From NCBI GenBank assembly GCA_964194845.1, contig CAXMNX010000008.1:1-21988 (forward strand): a stretch of DNA of 21,988 nt. Direction: 5' to 3'. Positions 13,728-20,953 of the stretch are shown here, one piece after another. Positions within the stretch are counted from its first letter, which is position 1. The number at the start of each line of letters is the position of its first letter. The DNA is from CAXMNX01 sp964194845. GTDB taxonomy: Bacteria; Pseudomonadota; Alphaproteobacteria; Rhodobacterales; Rhodobacteraceae. Under the pieces are notes generated by a model. It saw only the letters and a list, made by a program, of their open reading frames with translations, was not told where the DNA came from and made no database searches. Position numbers and translations under genes: made by a program.

Positions 13728-14599
13728 GTTTTTGCATCTTCTTTCAGATACTTAAGGAAGGTTTGCACTTTGGTTGTCCGGTGAAGATCAACGTGCGTCA
13801 CCAGCCAAAGCGGTGCGACCCAAGCATCCTGGGACTCGAATAACCGGACCAGACAGCTATGGCGCTCGGCCTCCCAGCACGACGCAAATCCGATGCCGGC
13901 ACCGGCAATGATGGCATCGCGCATCACCCGGTTGTCGGTGGCGCGAAATACGATCTGGTCGTCGTTCACGCGGTCGCGCAGCCAGCGCGAATATGGTGCG
14001 CGGCTTTCGAAATTATCATTGCTGACAAAATCATGCCCAGAAAGGTCGTCAAGCGTTGCCGGGCGCCCACGACGGGCAATGTAATCTTCAGATGCGAAAA
14101 GCGATATCTGCTGCGAGACAAAGGGCTGAACGACATTGTCGGGATTGTCAGGCGCGCGGCCCGCGCGGACAGCGACGTGCGCCTCGCCGTATTCCAGACG
14201 CAGAACTTCGTCACCGGTCAGAAAGCGCACGGTCAGGTCGGGATATTGCGCCTGAAACCGCGCCAGCGTCGGCGTCAGGCGCGGCGACACCGACGTCAGC
14301 GAGGTCACGACCAATTCGCCTGAAACTTCGTCGCCCCGGCCCCGGATTCGCCCGACAAGCTGAGTGAACTGGTCGTCGGTTGCCTGCGCCACCTGAAGTA
14401 AATCCGAACCCGCCTCGGTCGAAGTATAGCCACGCGCGTGGCGCTGAAAAAGCTTGACGCCAAGTTGACCCTCCAGCGCGTCGATGTGCCGGATCACGGT
14501 CGCGTGGTGGACGCCAAGCGCGTCTGCGGCCCCACTGACGGTTCCCACCCGCGCCACATGATAGGCGGTCCGGATCTCATCCCAGGTACTGATTGCCAT
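13721..14599 (-). CDS. LysR-family transcriptional regulator
   Basis: The 292-residue product begins with a LysR helix-turn-helix (ISTWDEIRTAYHVARVGTVS, then AADALGVHHATVIRHIDALE, residues 3-45). A linker helix and effector domain follow (ELVVTSLTSVSPRLTPTLAR onward). The effector part contains HVAVRAGRAPDNPDNVVQPF, typical of the CatM/NhaR-like branch with unknown inducer. GGTGAG lies 5 nt before the ATG. Its 3' end overlaps the EamA gene by 7 nt and its start faces azoR across 203 nt, so the likely targets are the exporter, azoR and itself. Confidence 0.93.
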   Translation of the reverse strand: MAISTWDEIRTAYHVARVGTVSGAADALGVHHATVIRHIDALEGQLGVKLFQRHARGYTSTEAGSDLLQVAQATDDQFTQLVGRIRGRGDEVSGELVVTSLTSVSPRLTPTLARFQAQYPDLTVRFLTGDEVLRLEYGEAHVAVRAGRAPDNPDNVVQPFVSQQISLFASEDYIARRGRPATLDDLSGHDFVSNDNFESRAPYSRWLRDRVNDDQIVFRATDNRVMRDAIIAGAGIGFASCWEAERHSCLVRLFESQDAWVAPLWLVTHVDLHRTTKVQTFLKYLKEDAKTW

Positions 14600-14734
14600 G
14601 ATTTCTCACCCATATTTCTGACGCACCCGCCGCGTCATTCGCCTGTTGGTTGCCTTCCTTTATGGTGCGAATATCGCCTAACACCAGCCAAAAGTCGTGC
14701 TATTCACATATTTTTGCACAACCCACGTTCGGAA

Positions 14735-14749
14735 AGTGAGAATTTCACT
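14735..14749. promoter_or_regulatory. Inverted repeat AGTGA-GAATT-TCACT upstream of azoR
   Basis: Two perfect 5-nt arms around GAATT, about 53 nt before the azoR start codon in the 203-nt gap shared with the divergent lysR gene. It is a candidate LysR or other repressor site for azoR. It is short, so chance is possible. I see no further strong dyad in the gap. Confidence 0.35.
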
Positions 14750-14802
14750 CGCTGCCATACAGACTTATGTCGCCAACAATCGAAATTGAAGGAATTCGAA
14801 AA

Positions 14803-15399
14803 ATGACAACCAATATTCTGCGCATTGACGCATCCGCGCGCCGACAGGGCTCGGTCTCGCGCAACCTGACAAATCGGGTGATCGACCAGTTCCGGGCGAC
14901 CGGAGAACCTGGCGTCATGCAGCGCGATCTTGCCGAGCCGCTACCACTGATCGACGAAAGCTGGATCACCGCCAATTTTACGCCGCCCGGTGACCGGACC
15001 GCCGCGCAAACACAAAGCCTGTCGCTGTCGGATCGCCTTGTCGAAGAACTTCAGGGCGCTGATGTCATTGTTATCGGTCTTCCGATCCATAACTTTTCCG
15101 TCCCGGCCGCGTTCAAGGCCTGGATCGACCTTGTTGCCCGGGCGGGCGTGACCTTTCGGTATACTGAAAACGGGCCTGAAGGGCTTTTGGTTGGCAAACG
15201 CGCGATTGTCGCAGTCGCATCGGGTGGCACCCAGATCGGGTCGGAATACGACCATGCGTCGGGCTACGTCCGTCATATTCTTGGTTTTCTCGGCATCCGG
15301 GACGTGGTGTTCGTGGCCGCCGACCAAATGGCCGTTGATGCCGATGCGGCACTCAGTAAAGCCCACAAGGCGATCGAGACGCTTGATGTCGCCGCCTGA
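14803..15399 (+). CDS. azoR: FMN-dependent NADH-azoreductase / quinone reductase (AzoR)
   Basis: AzoR is a flavodoxin-fold dimer that reduces quinones and azo compounds by two electrons with NAD(P)H, helping resist electrophile or thiol stress. The 198-residue protein begins with NILRIDASARRQGSVSRNLT, the FMN phosphate loop region. It has ADVIVIGLPIHNFSVPAAFK with WIDLVARAGVTFRYTENGPE downstream, both typical of AzoR, then VAVASGGTQIGSEYDHASGY. GAAGGAA at 14788-14794 precedes the ATG; a longer in-frame start at 14767 lacks support. The gene is divergent from a LysR gene and an EamA exporter, a common arrangement for electrophile-inducible detoxification. Confidence 0.94.
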   Translation: MTTNILRIDASARRQGSVSRNLTNRVIDQFRATGEPGVMQRDLAEPLPLIDESWITANFTPPGDRTAAQTQSLSLSDRLVEELQGADVIVIGLPIHNFSVPAAFKAWIDLVARAGVTFRYTENGPEGLLVGKRAIVAVASGGTQIGSEYDHASGYVRHILGFLGIRDVVFVAADQMAVDADAALSKAHKAIETLDVAA

Positions 15400-15407
15400 C
15401 GGCGCGC

Positions 15408-15435
15408 AAAAAAAGGCCGGGCACAAGGCCCGGCC
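15408..15435 (-). terminator. Intrinsic terminator of the response regulator gene
   Basis: GGCCGGGC and GCCCGGCC pair perfectly (8 bp, loop of 5 nt, 15415-15435) and on the - strand are followed by seven T (15414-15408). It stands 75 nt after the response regulator stop. The stem also lies just after the azoR stop on the + strand, but without a + strand T-run. Confidence 0.88.
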
Positions 15436-15454
15436 AGTCCAACAGGGAGGTACC

Positions 15455-15544
15455 ATGCCATTACCCGGACATGGAAACGGGATCTCTTGTGTCGAAAATT
15501 TCGACGTGATCAGGCTACCAAACGGTATCCACCCGACTCGGTAA
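15455..15544 (+). CDS. Possible 29-residue small ORF
   Basis: GGGAGG (15445-15450) lies 4 nt before ATG 15455, which opens a 29-codon frame (MPLPGHGNGISCVENFDVIR, ending HPTR). The last third is antisense to the response regulator end. Composition gives no clear coding signal and the ribosome-binding match may be chance. No family recognised. Confidence 0.2.
   Translation: MPLPGHGNGISCVENFDVIRLPNGIHPTR
15491..15505. repeat. Palindrome GTCGAAA-A-TTTCGAC just past the response regulator stop
   Basis: A perfect 7-nt dyad with a single central A, 5 nt beyond the response regulator stop (15510). As RNA it would fold only weakly with an AAA-rich loop; as DNA it is a dimer site. Together with the terminator at 15408-15435 it gives the mRNA a structured ~100-nt 3' end. 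Confidence 0.45.
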
Positions 15545-16199
15545 CTAATAAACGAGCATTCGAGGGATCCGGTTCGATTTTTTGCCGAAGCCGGTAAATA
15601 TGTGTCTCGAGTGTGTGTGTGGTCACACCAGCATTGTAGCCCCAGACCTCGTGCAACAGCACATCGCGGGCAACAACGCCTTCGGATGCCCGATAAAGGA
15701 ACTTGAGAATGTTCGTCTCTTTCTCGGTCAGACGAATTTTCTTTTCTTCCTCGGTCAGCAACAACTTCTGGGCAGGCTGGAATGTATAAGGTCCAAGCTG
15801 GAAGATGGCATCTTCAGATTGCTCGTGCTGGCGCAGTTGCGCACGAATGCGCGCCAGAAAAACCGGAAACTTGAACGGTTTCGAAACATAGTCGTTTGCG
15901 CCTGCATCCAGGCCAAGGATGGTATCTGAATCGCTGTCATGGCCCGTCAGCATAACGATCGGGCATTTGACGCCGTTCTTTCTAAGCACCCGGCACAATT
16001 CGCGCCCGTCGGTATCCGGCAGGCCAACGTCCAATATCACCAGGTCATAAATGGCTTGTTTAGCCTTATCCATCGCCTCCGAGCCGTTGGCGGCCTCGAA
16101 TACGTCGAAGTCTTCGGTCATGATCAACTGTTCGCCCAGCGCTTCGCGCAGATCGTCATCGTCATCGACCAGCAGAATTTTTTTCAAGTTTTGCGCCAT
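15510..16199 (-). CDS. OmpR-family DNA-binding response regulator
   Basis: The 229-residue protein has a receiver domain (1-~120). Its acidic pocket is in KILLVDDDDDLREAL, the phosphoacceptor D57 in VILDVGLPDTDG, T85 in VMLTGHDSD and K107 in DYVSKPFKFP. A winged-helix DNA-binding domain follows (~133-229), including KIRLTEKETNILKFL and VWGYNAGVTTHTLETHIYRL. This strongly conserved sequence resembles alphaproteobacterial CenR, an essential cell-envelope regulator, but I am not certain enough to give a symbol. GGAGG lies 6 nt before ATG 16199; longer in-frame starts upstream lack family similarity. No histidine kinase gene is adjacent. It is divergent from ribA. A TTGACA lies near 16312-16317 on the - strand, without a good -10. 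Confidence 0.93.
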   Translation of the reverse strand: MAQNLKKILLVDDDDDLREALGEQLIMTEDFDVFEAANGSEAMDKAKQAIYDLVILDVGLPDTDGRELCRVLRKNGVKCPIVMLTGHDSDSDTILGLDAGANDYVSKPFKFPVFLARIRAQLRQHEQSEDAIFQLGPYTFQPAQKLLLTEEEKKIRLTEKETNILKFLYRASEGVVARDVLLHEVWGYNAGVTTHTLETHIYRLRQKIEPDPSNARLLVTESGGYRLVA

Positions 16200-16353
16200 T
16201 GCGTCCTCCATTCGCCGATGGTGCAGAGATGCGCAGTCCGGGCGCCCACGGCAAGATATGCTGCATTTTTTCACGGGCATGTGTCGTGAGACGGCGAAAT
16301 GTTTCAATATCTGTCAAAGCTGGCTACATGAGCTAGGTGAATTGCGAGGCCCG

Positions 16354-17427
16354 ATGACCCTTCTGCCGACATTAAACGACCGGATTGCGCGCGCCCGAAC
16401 CGATCTTCGGCTTGGGTTGCCGGTGGTGTTGCAGGGCGGCGGGCGGCTGGCATTGATTTTTGCGGCCGAGGGGTTGAGCGACGCGCGGCTTAATGCGGCG
16501 CGGCATCTTGGCGCACCGGAGCTGGCGATCACCGCCTGGCGCGCAAAGACGCTTCGCGCGCAGATTTACGACGGCGATCTTGCCCGGCTGGCGTTGCCCG
16601 CAGATGCGGATGCCAGCTGGGTTGCCTGCGTGGCAGACCCCAAGGACGATCTTTCGACGCCTCTGAAAGGCCCATTCAACGCGCTGCGCGCCGGGTCGCC
16701 GACGCTGCACCGGTTGGCGATCCGCCTGGTCAAATCCGCCTGGCTGCTACCTGCCGCGCTTTTGGTTGAGGTCGCGGCGGCACCGCCGGAACTGACGGTT
16801 CTTGAAGCCGCGGAAACTGAGCAAGCACTCGCCGCACCTGTTGTCCACCGCAACATCGTATCCGGGCGTGTGCCGATCACGGTCTCGGAAGCCGGGCGCG
16901 TTCACGTGTTTCGCCCTGAGGGCGGCGGTGACGAGCATGTGGTCTGCGAGATCGGACAGCCAGCGCGCGACAAGCCGGTTCTGGTGCGTTTGCATTCGGC
17001 CTGTTTCACCGGTGACGTTTTGGGATCGCTCAAATGCGATTGCGGACCACAGCTTCAGGCAGCCCTTCGCCAGATGGGGGAAGCGGGCGAGGGCGTGCTG
17101 CTTTATCTGAACCAGGAGGGCCGCGGGATCGGGCTGGCGAACAAGATGCGTGCCTATGCGCTTCAGGATCAGGGTTTCGATACGGTCGAGGCCAACCATC
17201 GGCTGGGATTCGAGGACGACGAGCGGGATTTCCGAACTGGTGCTGATCTGCTGAAGCGGTTGGGTTTCGCGTCGGTTCGTCTTCTGACCAACAATCCGGC
17301 CAAGGTTGCGATGATGGAGGCTCAGGGTATTGACGTGGTCGAGCGCGAGCCGCTGAAGGTTGGCCTGAACCCACTGAACGCGCGGTATCTGGATGTGAAG
17401 GCAAAGAAATCGGGGCATATATTATGA
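16354..17427 (+). CDS. ribA: GTP cyclohydrolase II with a degenerate N-terminal domain
   Basis: GTP cyclohydrolase II opens GTP to start riboflavin synthesis. The catalytic C-terminal half is intact: zinc ligands C217, C228 and C230 in RLHSACFTGDVLGSLKCDCG, then YLNQEGRGIGL (251-261), and the LGFEDDERDF and LLTNNPAKV segments. The first ~150 residues replace a DHBP-synthase (RibB) domain but show none of its acidic catalytic motifs; the N-terminus starts LNDRIARARTDLRLGLPVVL. Thus it looks like a bifunctional RibBA-type fusion that has lost the first activity, or an unrelated domain; this form is common in Rhodobacterales. ATG 16354 has GAGG (16346-16349) upstream. It overlaps nothing; the LDT gene follows after 90 nt. 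Confidence 0.93.
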   Translation: MTLLPTLNDRIARARTDLRLGLPVVLQGGGRLALIFAAEGLSDARLNAARHLGAPELAITAWRAKTLRAQIYDGDLARLALPADADASWVACVADPKDDLSTPLKGPFNALRAGSPTLHRLAIRLVKSAWLLPAALLVEVAAAPPELTVLEAAETEQALAAPVVHRNIVSGRVPITVSEAGRVHVFRPEGGGDEHVVCEIGQPARDKPVLVRLHSACFTGDVLGSLKCDCGPQLQAALRQMGEAGEGVLLYLNQEGRGIGLANKMRAYALQDQGFDTVEANHRLGFEDDERDFRTGADLLKRLGFASVRLLTNNPAKVAMMEAQGIDVVEREPLKVGLNPLNARYLDVKAKKSGHIL

Positions 17428-17517
17428 CGGTGATCTTGCCGGGGCGCTGCCCGTTGCCATTGTTTCGCGGACCGATGGCGTGAAAATGACAACTCCCGGG
17501 ATATTTCCAGGCCAATA

Positions 17518-18024
17518 ATGGTGTTGGCAAGCCCAGACGATCTGGTGGTGACACCGCTTGGATTGCGGTTCTTCGGGCGACGGTATCCCTGCGTTGTCGG
17601 GCGCGGCGGCGTAACCCCAACCAAGCGCGAGGGCGATGGGGCGACGCCGGAAGGCGCGCACAGGATCGTCGGAATGCTGTATCGGCCCGATCGGATAGCG
17701 CGTCCCGCGAATTGGGCGGAACCGATCCGGCCCGGCGATCTTTGGTGCGATGATCCAGATCGCGCCGAGTATAATCTGCAAGTGCGGGCACCATATGGCG
17801 CGTCGCACGAGGCGCTCCGCCGCGCCGACCCGCTTTACGACCTGATATTGGTAACGGATTGGAACTGGCCGAACGCCGACCCTGTCCGTGGCTCTGCAAT
17901 ATTTGTGCATCGCTGGCGGCGGCCCGGATATCCGACCGCCGGATGCGTCGCACTCAGCCCGGATCATTTGCACTGGATTGCGGCGCGCATTGCCCCGGGC
18001 ACGCGGTTGGTGGTGCAGCGTTAG
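17518..18024 (+). CDS. YkuD-family L,D-transpeptidase-like protein, no signal peptide
   Basis: YkuD enzymes make 3-3 peptidoglycan crosslinks or attach proteins, through a catalytic Cys. The 168-residue protein contains the active-site segment AIFVHRWRRPGYPTAGCVAL with H131 and C143. Upstream strands include YDLILVTDWN. The Arg that follows the classical (S/T)HGC(I/V)R motif is Ala here, as in the COG3786-type subgroup. No signal peptide or membrane segment is present, which is unexpected for a cell-wall enzyme; export by another route, a missed upstream start, or a cytoplasmic substrate are all possible. No clear Shine-Dalgarno precedes ATG 17518. It is probably in an operon with ribA and its stop overlaps the opposite-strand yggS stop by 4 nt. 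Confidence 0.88.
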   Translation: MVLASPDDLVVTPLGLRFFGRRYPCVVGRGGVTPTKREGDGATPEGAHRIVGMLYRPDRIARPANWAEPIRPGDLWCDDPDRAEYNLQVRAPYGASHEALRRADPLYDLILVTDWNWPNADPVRGSAIFVHRWRRPGYPTAGCVALSPDHLHWIAARIAPGTRLVVQR

Positions 18025-18674
18025 CCGTAATCGCGCGCGCCAAAGATGGCGGAACCGACGCGGATATGGGTGGCACCCCGGGCAATCGCCTCTTCAAAAT
18101 CGCTGCTCATCCCCATCGAAAGGTCCGCCAGCCCGTTTCGGGCGGCTATGTTCGCCAGCAGCGCGAAATGCAAAGACGGCGTTTCATCTGCGGGCGGAAT
18201 GCACATTAGCCCTTTGAGCGGCAAACCCAGCGCCCGGCATTCGGCAATCAGCGCATCGGCTTCATCCACCGGCACACCGGCCTTCTGGTTTTCGTCGCCG
18301 GTGTTGACCTGAACGAATATTTCGGGGCTGGCGCTGGTCTCGTCTGCGATACGCGCGATGGAGCGGGCAAGCTTCGGGCGGTCAACCGAATGGATCGCAT
18401 CGAAAAGCGCCATTGCCGCGCGGGTCTTGTTGGTCTGCAATGGGCCAATCAAGTGCAGTTCGATGCCTGGATACTGCTCCTTGAAAGTGGGCCATCTGCC
18501 TTCGGCTTCCTGCACGCGATTTTCACCGAAAATACGGTGGCCTTCGCCGAGAACCGCGTCGATGCGTTCCTTGGGCTGCACTTTGCTGACGGCAATCAAC
18601 TCGACGGAGTCGGGCGCGCGCCCGGCAGCAACCTCGGCAGCAGCAACGCGCGCCTTAATGTCAGTCAGTGACAT
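18021..18674 (-). CDS. YggS/PLPBP family pyridoxal phosphate homeostasis protein
   Basis: YggS-family proteins bind PLP on a TIM-barrel fold and control vitamin B6 and amino acid balance, without a known catalytic reaction. The 217-residue product shows VELIAVSKVQPKERI (PLP lysine K31), FGENRVQEAEGRW, ELHLIGPLQTNK, IFVQVNTGDENQKAGVP, LSMGMSSDFEEAI and HIRVGSAIFGARDY, in family order. The start ATG lies inside the 3' end of the TPR-sulfotransferase gene (14-nt overlap), suggesting co-transcription and coupling. The stop overlaps the stop of the convergent L,D-transpeptidase gene. Confidence 0.96.
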   Translation of the reverse strand: MSLTDIKARVAAAEVAAGRAPDSVELIAVSKVQPKERIDAVLGEGHRIFGENRVQEAEGRWPTFKEQYPGIELHLIGPLQTNKTRAAMALFDAIHSVDRPKLARSIARIADETSASPEIFVQVNTGDENQKAGVPVDEADALIAECRALGLPLKGLMCIPPADETPSLHFALLANIAARNGLADLSMGMSSDFEEAIARGATHIRVGSAIFGARDYG

Positions 18675-20829
18675 GTCCGTCTTTCCGCAGGATCTCGATC
18701 ATCGGCTCGAGTTCTTTTTCGTAGCGTTTCCAGCCCTTTACCGATGCTTTAGTGATCGGCTGGCGGACCTGGTAAAGGCTGAGCGTCTGCACTTTGTTTT
18801 TGTTCTCGTGGAAATTCAGGCAAGCGTCTTCCCAGTCAAGACCACAGGCGTCGATCAGCTTGCGGGATTCTTCTTCCGGGTTCGAGACAAGCTCGTCGTA
18901 GTTCACTTCGTAGAACCAGTCCGGCACACGCTCGCGCCAGAAATCAACCATTTCGACAAAGGTTCCGTAGTAATGCGCGAGATCCTTCAGGTCATAGGCG
19001 TAAGAATGGGTGCCCTCGGGGAACTTGTTTTTATACATAGAAAGAAGGGTGTCGCGCGGGTCGCGTCGCACGACGATGAAGCGGGCCTTGGGCAACGCGA
19101 GTTTTAGCAGGCCCATGTGCATGTAAGACTTGATGGATTTGTCAGTGATACGGGAGGCTTCGGGGAAGCGTTCGGCCACGTATTTGGCATAGTCAGTGCC
19201 GAGTTGGGATATTTCGGCCGGTTTGAGGTCGCGGACCGGGTGAATGGAATTACTATCTGCGATTAATTTCGAGCTGAGACGCGACCCAATTCCAAGCTCG
19301 CCGCCACTAGTCATCGTAGAATGACTGGCGATAATTTGCTCGACCAGCGTCGTGCCGGAGCGTGGCATGCCGGTGACAAAAATCGGCGCGGCCTCGCAGA
19401 TATTAAGTTGCGGCGCAGATATGTAGTCGAAATTGATGTAAGCTTCCTTGAATAATTTAACCTCGCTGTAGCGCTTTTGTATGTTGTAGAGGACGGATTT
19501 GCGGAGGAGGGCGTTCGCCTCGTTCAAATATCTGAAAACGTTTTCGAATTCCTTTGAATCTTCCAGAGCTTTTGCAATGGCAAATGCGAGGTTCATCCGG
19601 TTGACGTCGGTCAACTCGGCGGTTTTGTAGAGCTTTTGCATCCGCTCGATAATCGGGTCGCCGGGTTTGGATTTGTGCGATGCAAGATATAGGCGGTAGT
19701 TTTCTCCGTTGGTCGGGTCGAGTTCAAATGCCCTTGCGAAATACTCACGCGCTTCTGCGAATTGCCCTTGAGACTGGAGAATACCAGCTTTGGCCGATAT
19801 CGCGGGCGCAAATTCGGGGGCATCCTTCAGGACCAGGTCCAGATTTTTCAATGCGTTCGCGTCTTGATCAAACTTCATCTGCATTTGTGCCAGCGACACA
19901 CGATGGTCGTGCGATACTTGGTCCTTGGAAAATACGCGGGCCGTCTCATATGCCTCTAAGGCTTCTTTGTGAGCGTTGGTGCGCAAATAGGCATTTCCAA
20001 GTTCGATCAGCCCCTGGATGTCTTTCGGATCGTTTTCCCGCGCCCGCTCTAATAGGACAATGGCAGAGCGATGTTCGCTGGTTTGATTGAGGGCAGCGCC
20101 AAGACTGACGAGTGCCGAGACCATGTCCGGCGACAATGTAACTGCTTTTTTCAGATTACTGGCAGCCTCTAGCGGCATGTTTCTACTAAGAAGAAACCGC
20201 CCGTAATTTTCATAAACTTCGGAATAGGCTGGATCGAGCTTAAATGCCTTCTTATAGTTCGCATGGGCGAGATCGTCCTTTCCTTGGCCGGCCTGCGCAG
20301 TTGCCAGGATACTAACCGCCACGGCAGATTTAGGATGCGTCGCTATTAGTTTTTTCGCCTCGTTCTCGGCGCGAGCAAATTTCTGGGATTTTACCAGCGA
20401 TACAAGACCGTTGATTGCGTTTCGCGGTGCGCCGCCAATGTTCGGGTGTGACGCTTTACGCATTGATCCAAAACGATCTTGAAGTCGAACGCGCAATCCA
20501 GGGTCAACAGGCGCTGACTTCAGTGCATTGAGGAAGAAATCTCGTTCAGCGTCATCACCGCCGAGCGCAATTGCCTCCGCCCAGGCATGCCAAATTAGTT
20601 TCGCAGACGGCTTGATTTTGGAGGCTTTGGCAAATGACCCGATTGCAGCCGTCGCGCGATTTACCGCCAGCAGTATTCGGCCGATTTGAACATGGGCTTC
20701 GGCGTGATCTGGCTTTGTCGCGACCACCCCACGAAATTCCTTCAGCGCGGCTTCAAATTCCCGCTTTGAAAGCAGTTCAACACCTTTTTCATAATCCGGC
20801 GCGGCGGCAGACAACGAAGGGGAAAGCAT
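18661..20829 (-). CDS. TPR-repeat protein with C-terminal sulfotransferase domain
   Basis: The 722-residue protein has at least eight tetratricopeptide-like helix pairs in the first ~380 residues, for example from 14, 185-217 and 345-375 (AFELDPTNG). A PAPS-dependent sulfotransferase domain follows: the 5'-phosphosulfate loop IFVTGMPRSGTTLVEQII (483-500) and the 3'-phosphate segment RFIVVRRDPRDTLLSMYKNK (583-602). Such fusions (COG0457 with Sulfotransfer family) likely sulfate a glycan, lipid or small metabolite, but the acceptor cannot be told. No signal peptide or membrane helix. AAAGG precedes the ATG. The region from ~19250 to 20830 is visibly richer in A and T than its neighbours, which may reflect transfer. 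The stop overlaps the yggS start. Confidence 0.93.
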   Translation of the reverse strand: MLSPSLSAAAPDYEKGVELLSKREFEAALKEFRGVVATKPDHAEAHVQIGRILLAVNRATAAIGSFAKASKIKPSAKLIWHAWAEAIALGGDDAERDFFLNALKSAPVDPGLRVRLQDRFGSMRKASHPNIGGAPRNAINGLVSLVKSQKFARAENEAKKLIATHPKSAVAVSILATAQAGQGKDDLAHANYKKAFKLDPAYSEVYENYGRFLLSRNMPLEAASNLKKAVTLSPDMVSALVSLGAALNQTSEHRSAIVLLERARENDPKDIQGLIELGNAYLRTNAHKEALEAYETARVFSKDQVSHDHRVSLAQMQMKFDQDANALKNLDLVLKDAPEFAPAISAKAGILQSQGQFAEAREYFARAFELDPTNGENYRLYLASHKSKPGDPIIERMQKLYKTAELTDVNRMNLAFAIAKALEDSKEFENVFRYLNEANALLRKSVLYNIQKRYSEVKLFKEAYINFDYISAPQLNICEAAPIFVTGMPRSGTTLVEQIIASHSTMTSGGELGIGSRLSSKLIADSNSIHPVRDLKPAEISQLGTDYAKYVAERFPEASRITDKSIKSYMHMGLLKLALPKARFIVVRRDPRDTLLSMYKNKFPEGTHSYAYDLKDLAHYYGTFVEMVDFWRERVPDWFYEVNYDELVSNPEEESRKLIDACGLDWEDACLNFHENKNKVQTLSLYQVRQPITKASVKGWKRYEKELEPMIEILRKDGHVTD

Positions 20830-20895
20830 GCAAACCTTTCATCTGCTTTTATGAACTATGAATATTGACGGCATCAAGGAATGTCGAGCGCGGAC

Positions 20896-20927
20896 AAAGA
20901 AAAAGGGCGGGTCAATTGACCCGCCCC
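20896..20927 (-). terminator. Intrinsic terminator of the porin gene
   Basis: GGGCGGGTCAA and TTGACCCGCCC form a perfect 22-nt palindrome (20905-20926). On the - strand it is followed by TTTTTCTTT (down to 20896). It lies 27 nt after the porin stop and blocks read-through into the TPR-sulfotransferase gene. Confidence 0.92.
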
Positions 20928-20953
20928 AAAACTTCTTTTGATCAATCGTCAGA

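Noticed and set aside
16289..16317. Perfect TTGACA on the - strand upstream of the response regulator gene
   Set aside because: The hexamer at correct spacing (CCGTCT) is not a -10 box, so I do not call a promoter.
17030..17953. 307-codon - strand frame opposite ribA and the L,D-transpeptidase gene
   Set aside because: Arg/Pro/Ser-rich shadow; the + strand genes carry intact catalytic motifs over the same bases.
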